From NCBI RefSeq assembly GCF_009746125.1, contig NZ_CP041352.1, forward strand, positions 1,329,847 through 1,393,846: a stretch of 64,000 nucleotides of DNA, in the 5' to 3' direction. The DNA is from Casimicrobium huifangae (GTDB taxonomy: Bacteria > Pseudomonadota > Gammaproteobacteria > Burkholderiales > Casimicrobiaceae). Positions within the stretch are counted from its first letter, which is position 1. Each line of letters starts with the position of its first letter. The position numbers and the translations under genes were made by a program. A model generated the notes under the pieces. It was not told where the DNA came from. It made no database searches and was given only the letters and a program-made list of their open reading frames with translations. Shown in pieces: positions 28,455-36,637 of the stretch.

Positions 28455-29930
28455 ATGCGACTGAATCTTCAATCCCTGTCTTCGCTGCCCGCCACTGTTG
28501 AGCGCCCGAATGCTGCTGTCACCAGCGCGGGGGTCGGCATCGTCCACCTCGGCATCGGCGCCTTTCACCGCGCGCATCAGGCGGTGTACACCGATGACGC
28601 GATGGCGCTGAGCGGTGGTGACTGGGGCATTTGCGGTGTGAGCCTGAAATCGCCGACCGTTCGCGACCAGCTTGCACCGCAGGACGGCCTGTACAGCGTT
28701 CGCACCGTCTCGCGTGCGGGCGACGCGTGGCGAGCCGTGGGCGCAGTGCGCGAGGTGCTGTTCGCGCCGGCGCAGTTGCGGGAGGTGATCGCCCGCATTG
28801 CGCGCGCCGAGACGCAGATCGTGTCGCTGACGGTGACCGAGAAGGGCTATTGCGCCAACGTCGGCAAGCGCGAGCCACTGTGGGATCACCCGGATATCGC
28901 CAATGATCTGGCGCATGCTGACGCGCCGGTCAGCGTGCTCGGCGTGCTGGTGGCTGGGCTGCACGAGCGCTACCGCAAGCGCGGGGCGCCGCTCACCGTG
29001 CTCTGCTGCGACAACCTGCCCGAGAACGGCGCCGTGCTGGAGGCGCTGGTGCATCGCTTCAGCGAGCGCCTGTATCCGCAGATGCTGCCGTGGCTGCGCG
29101 AGAGCGTGCGCTTCCCATCCGCGATGGTGGACCGCATCGTCCCCGCCACCAAAGCGGGCGACCTTGACGATGCCAAGGCTGCGCTCGGTGTGGAAGACCA
29201 CGGCGTAGTGCGCGCCGAGCCGTTCGGGCAATGGGTGATCGAGGATCGCTTTGCCGCTGCGCGCCCGGCATGGGATCGCGTCGGCGTGCAGTTCGTCGCC
29301 GACGTCAAACCGTTCGAGAAGATGAAGCTGCGGCTGCTTAACGGCTCGCACTCGCTGATGGCCTATCTGGGCTATCTCGCAGGCTACGAGACGATCGCCG
29401 AGACGATCAGCGACCCCGCCTTCGAGCACGCGGTGCGCGGGCTGATGCGCGAAGCTGAATCCACGCTCGACCCGGTACCAGGCACTGACCTCGCGGTCTA
29501 TCAGACGCAACTGATCGAGCGCTTCGGTAACCCCGCCAACGGCCACCGCTGCGCGCAGATCGCGATGGACGGCTCACAAAAGATTCCGCAACGCTGGCTC
29601 GCCGTGGCCCGCGAGCGCATGGCCGCAGGGCAGGGCATCGACGCCATCGCGCTCGCCATCGCCGGCTGGATTCGCTACCTGTACGGCAAGGACGAACTCG
29701 ATCAGCCCATCACCATCGCGGACCCGCTCGCAGGCGAATTCGCAGCGATTGCCGCAAAGTACTCCTACGATGCGCTCTCATTCGCCGACGCCGTGTTGCG
29801 TGTAGAAGCCGTATTCGGCGAACTGGGCCGCACGCCGGCGTTTGCGGCGCCCGTGAAGCGGCTGGTCAGCCAGTTGTTCCGGGATGGGGCGCAGGCGACG
29901 GTTGCCGACTTCGGGGCGCGATCAGGCTGA
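28455..29930 (+). CDS. Mannitol dehydrogenase family oxidoreductase, fructuronate-reductase-like
   Basis: A 491-residue polyol/aldonate NAD-dependent dehydrogenase related to UxuB (fructuronate to mannonate) and mannitol dehydrogenases. The N-terminal nucleotide domain contains GIVHLGIGAFHRAHQAVY. The catalytic domain contains KLRLLNGSHSLMAYLGYLAG with the conserved lysine and N-x-x-H. It starts 8 bp after the ligase gene, so it is the third gene of the plus-strand operon. Together with the two dehydratases it suggests conversion of a hexuronate via an aldonate to a keto-deoxy acid. No kinase or aldolase for the later steps is in the window. Confidence 0.87.
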   Translation: MRLNLQSLSSLPATVERPNAAVTSAGVGIVHLGIGAFHRAHQAVYTDDAMALSGGDWGICGVSLKSPTVRDQLAPQDGLYSVRTVSRAGDAWRAVGAVREVLFAPAQLREVIARIARAETQIVSLTVTEKGYCANVGKREPLWDHPDIANDLAHADAPVSVLGVLVAGLHERYRKRGAPLTVLCCDNLPENGAVLEALVHRFSERLYPQMLPWLRESVRFPSAMVDRIVPATKAGDLDDAKAALGVEDHGVVRAEPFGQWVIEDRFAAARPAWDRVGVQFVADVKPFEKMKLRLLNGSHSLMAYLGYLAGYETIAETISDPAFEHAVRGLMREAESTLDPVPGTDLAVYQTQLIERFGNPANGHRCAQIAMDGSQKIPQRWLAVARERMAAGQGIDAIALAIAGWIRYLYGKDELDQPITIADPLAGEFAAIAAKYSYDALSFADAVLRVEAVFGELGRTPAFAAPVKRLVSQLFRDGAQATVADFGARSG

Positions 29931-29994
29931 GCGCTGAACAACCAACGTCACCAGTCGCAGCGACGTACCTTTCCCGACCCCGGTCGTGGCGCCT

Positions 29995-30248
29995 CCGTTC
30001 GTGGTGAGCTTGTCGAACCATGAACCCGTAAGGGGCGTAGGGTGGGTTTCAACCCACCCAAATTGATACCAGCCAAATTTGTTCATCGCAGGATTGTCTG
30101 CGAACGCCACCAGCGCGCTCAATGGCCGCGCGGGGCCAGTCACTTTTGTTCCGACTAACGCGCTTCGCGCATAAGTCTCCACGCTGCTTCGCTGTGCCAA
30201 TCGCGGCAAAAGTAACCGAAAGCGCTCGCCTCGCAGCCCGCTTCATCC
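29995..30248. repeat. Left arm of inverted composite repeat
   Basis: Contains, in order, a REP-like CCGTTCGTGGTGAGCTTGTC, a perfect hairpin GGGTGGGTTTCAACCCACCC (30040-30059) and a 143-bp core (30106-30248) ending GGCAAAAGTAACC...CTTCATCC. The REP and the core recur in reverse orientation at 31566-31769. The remaining part of the 497-bp gap (30249-30427) holds GC-rich repeat-like sequence without a gene. Confidence 0.75.
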
Positions 30249-30427
30249 TGCGGTGCTCGCGTTTCGCGGGATGTGTTGAACGTCGCGCGAATGCTCCGCT
30301 GGCGCTACGCACAGTGCGCGCGACAACGCCTCTTGGATCGCGAAACGCTCCGCTCCTCGACGCGGGCTGACGGGGCGGACGAGCCGAAACAACGCGTACT
30401 TGATATAGGGTCTACGCTAATATCGTG

Positions 30428-31519
30428 ATGAAAGCTCAGCAAATTTGCGGCGACTATATGGTTAGGTATCAGCACGCTCTCGACGGCTATGGCAAAACGG
30501 TGTCGGCAAGATCTATTGCTGGAACCGAAACAAGCGGGGTTCGATATACATGTCTGGGCTGCGCCAATGACTTGGTCGCACGAGTCAACGGTCAACAGCA
30601 TCAACCCCATTTTGCGCACAAGATTCAAGTCGAGTGCAGCGGAGAGACCTATCTTCATCGTCTGGCAAAGCAAGTTTTTGTTGAGACTTATCAGAACTGT
30701 TTAGTTCACGAGACTCCGTTTGAAATCGTTTTGCCCGTTGATCGACGATGTGCGAAATACGCGCCGCTGATCAACAAGCATTGCAGTCTAGGTACAGCGG
30801 ACAAGGCATTCGACCTTACAAACTACTATCGCGAAGTTCGGGTCGAAGCGCGAGATGGCTCGTTTGTTCCCGACGTAACTCTAGTCAGCCAAAAAAATCC
30901 GAACGACAAAATCTATGTAGAAATAGCGGTTACGCATTTTCTGTCCGAAGAAAAAGCCGCGTCATCAAACCGGATTATTGAAATCCCAGTCGAAAATGAA
31001 TCGCATGTCGAACATATTCGCACAGCCAAGTTGACGACGAAGGTGGCATCGTTCCAAGGCTTCGCAGTGTCTACTGATCGCGTCCACGATGACGATTGCA
31101 AATGCGACGGTGAGAACTACTATGTATTTACGGCCTATCTATCCGGCAAAGCTATTCTGCGATTGATGACGCTACGCAGCTTGTTTTCCGAGGTGCGGAA
31201 AGATTCAGAGAAAATCGTTTATACGAATATCTCAAAGGCATCAGACAGATGGCAGGAGGACTTGGACTGGGACGGTCGGCGCTCGAAAGGTCGACCAGAT
31301 CAATCGTCTTGGGATGCAGAGGACCGGGGTGGGCGATTCGTTCAAGAAGTGAAATTGGCAGCCGCGCGTGGAACCTCCGTACGCAACTGTTTTTTGTGTA
31401 AATACCACGGAACCAGCTACGACTTATCGCCTGGCGGCGGAATTTTCTGCAAAACATTCAAGAAGCGGTGCAACTCAAATGAAGCTGCCAGCTGCGAAAG
31501 GTTCAGGCGAGCCGAATAG
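30428..31519 (+). CDS. CoiA-like PD-(D/E)xK nuclease-family protein
   Basis: A 363-residue protein that I place tentatively with competence protein CoiA-type nucleases. The N-terminus has a YTCLGC zinc-knuckle-like pair (C42, C45) followed by QPHFAHK (residues 60-65), the CoiA hallmark. A helix with E73, H77 and K81 (SGETYLHRLAKQ) comes next. The candidate active site is VPDV (148-150) plus VEIAVTH (E165), where an alanine stands at the position that holds Lys in most PD-(D/E)xK enzymes and Gln in CoiA. A cysteine cluster near the C-terminus (CFLCKYHG...CKTFKKRC...C) may bind zinc. Its base composition is visibly AT-richer than all neighbours and it is enclosed by inverted repeats, suggesting acquisition. 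A role in defence or DNA uptake is possible but unproven. Confidence 0.6.
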   Translation: MKAQQICGDYMVRYQHALDGYGKTVSARSIAGTETSGVRYTCLGCANDLVARVNGQQHQPHFAHKIQVECSGETYLHRLAKQVFVETYQNCLVHETPFEIVLPVDRRCAKYAPLINKHCSLGTADKAFDLTNYYREVRVEARDGSFVPDVTLVSQKNPNDKIYVEIAVTHFLSEEKAASSNRIIEIPVENESHVEHIRTAKLTTKVASFQGFAVSTDRVHDDDCKCDGENYYVFTAYLSGKAILRLMTLRSLFSEVRKDSEKIVYTNISKASDRWQEDLDWDGRRSKGRPDQSSWDAEDRGGRFVQEVKLAAARGTSVRNCFLCKYHGTSYDLSPGGGIFCKTFKKRCNSNEAASCERFRRAE

Positions 31520-31565
31520 TGGTTTGAGGTTGGTCGTTGATGCATCGAGAAACGTGAGTATCGCT

Positions 31566-31769
31566 GGATGAAGCCGGCTGCGAGGCGAGCGTTTTTGGTT
31601 ACTGTTGCCGCGATTGAAAAAAGTGACTGACCCCGCGCGGCCTCAGAGCGCGCTGGTGGCTACCGCTGCCCGTGTTCGGAGCGCAAACATCACCCTCTCC
31701 CTAGCCCTCTCCCCTCAAGGGAGAGGGAACCACAAGCGTTCATGGTTCGACAGGCTCACCACGAACGGA
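31566..31769. repeat. Right arm of inverted composite repeat
   Basis: Reverse-orientation counterpart of 29995-30248. GGATGAAGC-GGCTGCGAGGCGAGCG, GGTTACT-TTGCCGCGATT, AAAGTGACTG-CCCCGCGCGGCC and GAGCGCGCTGGTGGC match the left arm with few differences, apart from a missing inner segment of about 50 bp. The REP TTCATGGTTCGACAGGCTCA (31740-31759) also matches. Between core and REP is a different hairpin, CCCTCTCCC...GGGAGAGGG. Confidence 0.75.
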
Positions 31770-31844
31770 AGTGCGCGCCACGAACGCAGGCCAAGCTGCC
31801 AACGGCGAGGCGAACCGCGCACTCGGCGCGCGCAGCAGCCGCAA

Positions 31845-31875
31845 AAACAAAAACCGCCGCAAAAGCGGCGGTTTT
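31845..31875 (-). terminator. Intrinsic terminator of asd
   Basis: On the minus strand a perfect 11-bp stem, AAAACCGCCGC against GCGGCGGTTTT with a TTTT loop, runs into TTTTTGTTTTT, 33 bp after the asd stop codon. Confidence 0.88.
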
Positions 31876-31907
31876 GGCAACGGCAGCCGCGGCTACCGGA
31901 ATGCCTA

Positions 31908-33077
31908 TCAGGCAATATCACCCTGAATAATCCGCAGCATCCGCCGCAGCGGCTCGGCGGCGCCCCACAGCAGCTGGTCGCCAATGGTGAAGGTGCCGAG
32001 GTATTCCGGGCCCATCGCGAGTTTGCGTACGCGGCCGACCGGGATGTTCATGGTGCCCGCGACGTTCTTGGCGGTGAGCTGCGTCTCGGTGGCGACGCGC
32101 TCGTTCGGCACGAACTTGGCCCACGGGTTGTCGTTTTTGATCATGTCCTCGATGTCGGCGAGGGGAACGTCCTTCTTGAGTTTGAAGGTGAGCGATTGCG
32201 AGTGGCAGCGCATCGAGCCGATGCGCACGCAGGTGGAGTCGATCGGGATCTCGGGCGTGCCAAACATCGAGCCCAAGCCCATGATCTTGTTGGTCTCGGC
32301 GCCGCCTTTCCATTCCTCAAGGCTGGTGCCGTCGCCGCGGTCGGCGTCGATCCAGGGGATCAAATTGCCGCCGAGCGGGATGCCGCGGAAGTTGGTGGTC
32401 TCTTCGGGTGTGAAGGCGCGCTGCTTGGCGGTGACCTTGCGGTCGATTTCGAGGATCGCGCTGGCCGGGTCGTCGAGCAGGTCTTTCACCTCAGCGTAGA
32501 GCGCGCCGTATTGCACCAGCAGCTCGCGCATATTGGGCGCGCCGCCGCCGGATGCGGCCTGGTAGGTGGAGGTCTGCATCCATTCGACAAGGCCGGCCTT
32601 GTACAGCGCGCCGACGCCCATCAGCATGCAGCTCACGGTGCAGTTGCCGCCGATCCAGTTGCTGATGCCTTTGCTGAGCGCCGTCTTGATGACCGGCATG
32701 TTGATCGGGTCGAGGATGATGATGGCGTCGTCGTCCATGCGCAGGATCTTCGACGCGTCAATCCAGTGGCCCTTCCAGCCCGCCTCGCGCAGCGGTTTGT
32801 AGATGGCTTTGGTGTAGTCACCACCCTGGCAGGTGATGATGATGTCCATGGTTTTGAGTGCGTTGACGTCATTGCCGTCCCGGAGAATCGGGTCGAATAC
32901 CTTGCAGCCGGTAATCTTCGGCGCCGGTTTGCCGGCGGTGGAAGTGCTGAAAAAGGTGGTTTCAATGGCGTCAAAGTCGCGCTCTTCGCTCATGCGTTGC
33001 ATGAGGACGGAGCCGACCATTCCTCGCCAACCAACGAGACCGACGCGCGGCACGGGTTGCAGGGCAGGCTGGGACAT
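31908..33077 (-). CDS. asd: Aspartate-semialdehyde dehydrogenase
   Basis: Reduces aspartyl phosphate to aspartate semialdehyde, the branch point to lysine, methionine, threonine and diaminopimelate. The 389-residue protein begins RVGLVGWRGMVGSVLMQRM, the NADP-binding loop. The catalytic cysteine is in GGNCTVSCMLMGVGAL near residue 145, and IRIGSMRCHSQS-like residues follow (here CVRIGSMRCHSQSLTFKL). This is the Gram-negative Asd type. The ATG at 33077 is chosen over an extended frame. The downstream pathway genes hom and thrC lie 20 kb away at 52.7-55.4 kb. Confidence 0.95.
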   Translation of the reverse strand: MSQPALQPVPRVGLVGWRGMVGSVLMQRMSEERDFDAIETTFFSTSTAGKPAPKITGCKVFDPILRDGNDVNALKTMDIIITCQGGDYTKAIYKPLREAGWKGHWIDASKILRMDDDAIIILDPINMPVIKTALSKGISNWIGGNCTVSCMLMGVGALYKAGLVEWMQTSTYQAASGGGAPNMRELLVQYGALYAEVKDLLDDPASAILEIDRKVTAKQRAFTPEETTNFRGIPLGGNLIPWIDADRGDGTSLEEWKGGAETNKIMGLGSMFGTPEIPIDSTCVRIGSMRCHSQSLTFKLKKDVPLADIEDMIKNDNPWAKFVPNERVATETQLTAKNVAGTMNIPVGRVRKLAMGPEYLGTFTIGDQLLWGAAEPLRRMLRIIQGDIA

Positions 33078-33211
33078 GATTTCCTCTCGGTGTGGAACGG
33101 GTTTGAAAAATGCTGCAATGCAGCGAACCCGCAAGGATACTGCATTTGCGGGCGATTCGCATGGTATTGCCTGATTTTTCAGCGGCGCCACCGAGGCTGC
33201 CGCCAGTGCGG

Positions 33212-34255
33212 CTAGAGCCGGGTCGCGACCAGCGGCTCGCTGCCGTTCCAGGTGCCGGCCATCGCGTTGCTGGTGAACATCGTCGGGCGAATGAATTGCT
33301 CCAGCGAACCCGTGGCCGTCCACGCGATGTCGATACCGAACGTGGATTCGAACCAGTATCCCCGGCCGTCCGCAGTGTTGGGTGGCGATTTCAGGTTGCC
33401 GGGCTTCGTCTTGCTGTAGGACACCCGGCCGCCTTTGCCGAAGTAGTAGTAATAAACCTTGCCGCGCCAGAGCACGCTCCAGTAGCCAAGCAGGCTGTCG
33501 CTGGCGGTGCCATAGGTGTCACCGGCGTCCCAATGGATCAACGTCACCAGGTTGTGCTCTGCCGTCATCGAGCCGGTCCAGACGCCGCCACCGCGCTCGG
33601 GGCAGTTGGGGTGATTGGCATAGGTGTGCATCGCCATCTTGCCGCCACCCAGATAGATCGTGCTGTGGCCATGCTTGTTGACTGTCTTTGAGAAGATCAG
33701 CACATCACCTTCCTTGAGCAGTCCGGCGTCCATGATGCGCTGGGCGTTGGCCTGATTGGTGAACTTGGCCAGCGTTTTGGTTTCGCTGTGGGCGGTCAGG
33801 CTGTTCAGCAGGTTCGGCACGCTCACGGTGCGCAGGCCGGGCGCGCCGCCGGCGGCAAGGCATTCGGTGACAAAGTGGGCGCAGTCGTTGAGCCCGTTGT
33901 ACGGCGGCGGATTGGTCAATGAGTCGTCACTGCGGTTGTCGTACCAGGACGCCAGCATGATGGCGCCTGGATAGGACGAGGCCTTGCGGTTGCTGAGCAG
34001 TTTGCCGGCGTCGCTGCGCTTGATCAGGTAGAGACCTTCCAGCAGCCAGCGGGTGCGGGTGCCAGCGGTGTCAGGCTTGCTCTGGCCGTCGTAGCCAAGG
34101 AAGGCGCCGGTCCAGTCGGCGGACGACAGCTTGCGTTTGCTGATTTCGTTGGCGATGATCACCGGCTCGTTGGCAAGCCACGCCTTGCCGTCCTTGCAGG
34201 GTTGGTACCAGTAGGTGTTGGCGTAGGAAACGATTGCTGAACGGTCGATAGCCAT
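33212..34255 (-). CDS. Leaderless NlpC/P60-like (putative amidase) protein
   Basis: A 347-residue protein with a papain-like cysteine-hydrolase pattern. NDCAHFVTECLAAGG (cysteine near residue 136) would be the nucleophile. GDVLIFSK and GHSTIYLGGGKMAMHTY supply the expected histidine about 80 residues later. The last 110 residues (Trp/Tyr-rich, GYWSVLWRGKVYYYYFGKGG) look like a beta-rich binding module. No signal peptide is visible after MAIDRSAIVSYANTYW. A GGGAG site six bases upstream supports the ATG at 34255. It could be a peptidoglycan amidase delivered by a secretion system or a cytoplasmic hydrolase; no immunity-type gene is adjacent. Confidence 0.65.
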   Translation of the reverse strand: MAIDRSAIVSYANTYWYQPCKDGKAWLANEPVIIANEISKRKLSSADWTGAFLGYDGQSKPDTAGTRTRWLLEGLYLIKRSDAGKLLSNRKASSYPGAIMLASWYDNRSDDSLTNPPPYNGLNDCAHFVTECLAAGGAPGLRTVSVPNLLNSLTAHSETKTLAKFTNQANAQRIMDAGLLKEGDVLIFSKTVNKHGHSTIYLGGGKMAMHTYANHPNCPERGGGVWTGSMTAEHNLVTLIHWDAGDTYGTASDSLLGYWSVLWRGKVYYYYFGKGGRVSYSKTKPGNLKSPPNTADGRGYWFESTFGIDIAWTATGSLEQFIRPTMFTSNAMAGTWNGSEPLVATRL

Positions 34256-34705
34256 GGCGTACTCCCATGAAACGGCTGGGGCGAAATACCCGGTCGGTGC
34301 TCCTGCTGATAGACGTATCCCGCATCGGGCGGGCGACAGCAACCGGGGGGCGATACAGCTTTGGTCGGAAAAGCCTATTCAATAAGGGCTCAGGGCGGTA
34401 TTCGGCTGAAAGTCGACTGAGCTAGCCCGGTGCGGGCCGTTGGCTATGCCAGCTGGTACGGATCGGACCTGCTGGCGGGTGGCGGCCGGGTGCTCGCAAG
34501 CCGGGCAAAAGCGCCACTGTCGGGCGGTGGCTTCAAAAGCGGTGAGCCGATCAGATAAAATCTTGAGGTTGTCCGGCGCAAGTTGCTCGCGAGAAGCGAT
34601 CGGGGTATGCGCAGTAGGACACGAAGCCTTACATGCGAGCCCTCGCGGCCATAACAACAAGTCTTTTCAAGCCACCAGCCTAGTGCGAAAGCACCCGCAA
34701 ACGCA
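34256..34705. other. 450-bp divergent intergenic region
   Basis: Separates the amidase gene from petA and should carry both promoters. Short open frames on each strand have no ribosome sites or recognisable protein features and I reject them. A SD-like GGGAG for the amidase lies at its left edge. I see no clear -35/-10 pair for petA. Confidence 0.5.
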
Positions 34706-35296
34706 ATGAGCGAACCTGTCAACACATCCAGACGCCGCACCCTGATTGCGGCCACCGCCGTGCCCGGCGCCATCACGGGGGCCGCAGCCGTGGCTCCCTT
34801 TGTGGCGACACTTGCCCCGTCGGAGCGCGCCAAAGCCGCCGGCGCACCGGTCGAGGTCGATATCTCGAACCTGAAGCCGGGCGAGAAGAAGAACGTCGAA
34901 TGGCGTGGCAAGGTCGTGTGGGTGATGAAGCGCACCGCCGAACAGCTCGCGGCGCTGGAAAAAATCCCCGCCTCGCAATTGCAGGACCCGAAATCGGAGA
35001 AGGCCAACCAGCCGGCCTATGTGAATGGCGCCACCCGCTCCATCTCGCCCGATCTGGTGGTGATGGAAGGCGTCTGCACCCATCTCGGATGCTCGCCGAC
35101 CGAGAAGGCAACGCCGGGCGAATTGGGCAATGACTGGCCGGGTGGCTTCTACTGCCCCTGCCACGGCTCCAAGTTCGACTTCGCCGGTCGCGTGTTCACC
35201 GGTTCGCCGGCGCCGCGCAACCTCGACATTCCGCCGCACAAGATTGACGGCACCAAGCTCGTCATTGGCATCGGCCAAGACGGTAAGGAGGCGTAA
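34706..35296 (+). CDS. petA: Ubiquinol-cytochrome c reductase iron-sulfur (Rieske) subunit
   Basis: A 196-residue Rieske protein of the bc1 complex, which takes one electron from ubiquinol and delivers it to cytochrome c1. The N-terminus TSRRTLIAATAVPGAIT is a twin-arginine signal that is retained as the membrane anchor. The 2Fe-2S ligands are in CTHLGCSP near residue 122 and CPCHGSKFD near residue 145, with the disulfide cysteines in place. GSPAPRNLDIPP follows. It starts the petABC operon; petB begins 2 bp after its stop. Confidence 0.97.
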   Translation: MSEPVNTSRRRTLIAATAVPGAITGAAAVAPFVATLAPSERAKAAGAPVEVDISNLKPGEKKNVEWRGKVVWVMKRTAEQLAALEKIPASQLQDPKSEKANQPAYVNGATRSISPDLVVMEGVCTHLGCSPTEKATPGELGNDWPGGFYCPCHGSKFDFAGRVFTGSPAPRNLDIPPHKIDGTKLVIGIGQDGKEA

Positions 35297-35298
35297 TC

Positions 35299-36618
35299 AT
35301 GGCTGGTACTCCTAGCAATCACCCCTCGATGTTCAAGAACCCGGTGCTGAACTGGGTTAATGACCGTTTCCCGCTGACCGCGCTGATCAAGACCTCGGCC
35401 AGCGAATACTACGCACCGAAGAACTTCAACTTCTGGTACTACTTCGGCTCGCTGGCGCTGCTGGTGCTGGTGCTGCAGATCGTCACCGGTATCTTCCTGA
35501 CCATGAACTACAAGCCGGATGCGGCTTACGCGTTCGGGTCGGTCGAGTACATCATGCGCGACGTCGACTACGGTTGGCTCGTTCGCTACATGCACTCCAC
35601 CGGCGCCTCGGCGTTCTTTGTGGTGGTCTACCTGCACATGTGCCGCGGCCTGATGTATGGCAGCTACCGCAAGCCGCGCGAGCTGACCTGGATCTTCGGC
35701 ATGCTGATCTACCTGGCGCTGATGGCCGAAGCCTTCTTCGGTTATCTGCTGCCGTGGGGCCAGATGTCGTTCTGGGGCGCCCAGGTGATCGTCAACATCT
35801 TCTCGGCGATTCCGTTCATCGGGCCGGATCTCGCGGTCTGGATCCGCGGCGACTACGCCATTGGCGACGCCACGCTGAACCGCTTCTTCGCGTTCCATGT
35901 GATCGCGCTGCCGTTGGTGCTGCTGGGTCTGGTCGTGGCGCACTTGATCGCATTGCACGAAACCGGCTCCAACAATCCCGACGGCGTTGAAATCAACGAA
36001 GGCCCGAAGGGCAATCGCTGGTCGAAAGACGCACCGGCCGATGGCATTCCGTTCCATCCGTACTACACCGTCAAGGACATCCTCGGCGTAGTCGTCTTCC
36101 TGATGATCTTCACCGCCGTGGTGTTCTTCATGCCGGAAATGGGCGGCTACTTCCTCGAATACAACAACTTCATCCCGGCCGATCCGCTGAAGACCCCGCC
36201 GCACATCGCGCCGGTCTGGTACTTCACGCCGTATTACTCGATCCTGCGTGCGGTACCGCCGCTGTTCGGCTCGCAGTTCCCGGGCGTGATCGCGATGGGC
36301 CTGTCGGTGATGATCTTCTTTGCGCTGCCGTGGCTTGATCGTGGCGCCGTGAAGTCCATCCGCTACCGTGGCACGCTCTACAAGAGCTACTTCGCGATGT
36401 TCCTGGTCTGCTTCGTGCTGCTCGGGTACCTTGGCGTCAACTCTACCGACGTCTGGGGACAGTTCGGCGACTGGTCGAGCATGCTCGATACCAAGGATCG
36501 CGCGACCTGGGTGGCTCGTGTCTGCACCGTCGGCTACTTTGCCTTCTTCTTCCTGATGCCCTGGTACACCAAGGCCGACAAGACCAAGCCGGTACCGGCT
36601 CGCGTCACTTCGCACTAG
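35299..36618 (+). CDS. petB: Cytochrome b of the bc1 complex
   Basis: A 439-residue polytopic subunit with two b hemes and both quinol sites. Visible landmarks are NFWYYFGSLALLVLVLQIVTG and the heme-ligand histidines in RYMHSTGASAFFVVVYLHM. The second pair comes later, in FHVIALPLVLLGLVVAHLIALH. The Qo-site PEW-type region reads DPLKTPPHIAPVWYF (family PPxxxPEWYF with V in place of E). The C-terminal four-helix part is fused, as in proteobacteria. Confidence 0.97.
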   Translation: MAGTPSNHPSMFKNPVLNWVNDRFPLTALIKTSASEYYAPKNFNFWYYFGSLALLVLVLQIVTGIFLTMNYKPDAAYAFGSVEYIMRDVDYGWLVRYMHSTGASAFFVVVYLHMCRGLMYGSYRKPRELTWIFGMLIYLALMAEAFFGYLLPWGQMSFWGAQVIVNIFSAIPFIGPDLAVWIRGDYAIGDATLNRFFAFHVIALPLVLLGLVVAHLIALHETGSNNPDGVEINEGPKGNRWSKDAPADGIPFHPYYTVKDILGVVVFLMIFTAVVFFMPEMGGYFLEYNNFIPADPLKTPPHIAPVWYFTPYYSILRAVPPLFGSQFPGVIAMGLSVMIFFALPWLDRGAVKSIRYRGTLYKSYFAMFLVCFVLLGYLGVNSTDVWGQFGDWSSMLDTKDRATWVARVCTVGYFAFFFLMPWYTKADKTKPVPARVTSH

Positions 36619-36637
36619 AGGCAGGGAGAAAACAACA

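Noticed and set aside
30400-30423. TTGATA and TAATAT as the promoter of the CoiA-like gene
   Set aside because: The spacing is only 12 bp, too short for a sigma-70 promoter.
34379-34660. 93-codon minus-strand frame upstream of the amidase gene, and an overlapping 89-codon plus-strand frame
   Set aside because: No ribosome site, biased composition, no resemblance to a protein. The region is a divergent promoter gap.
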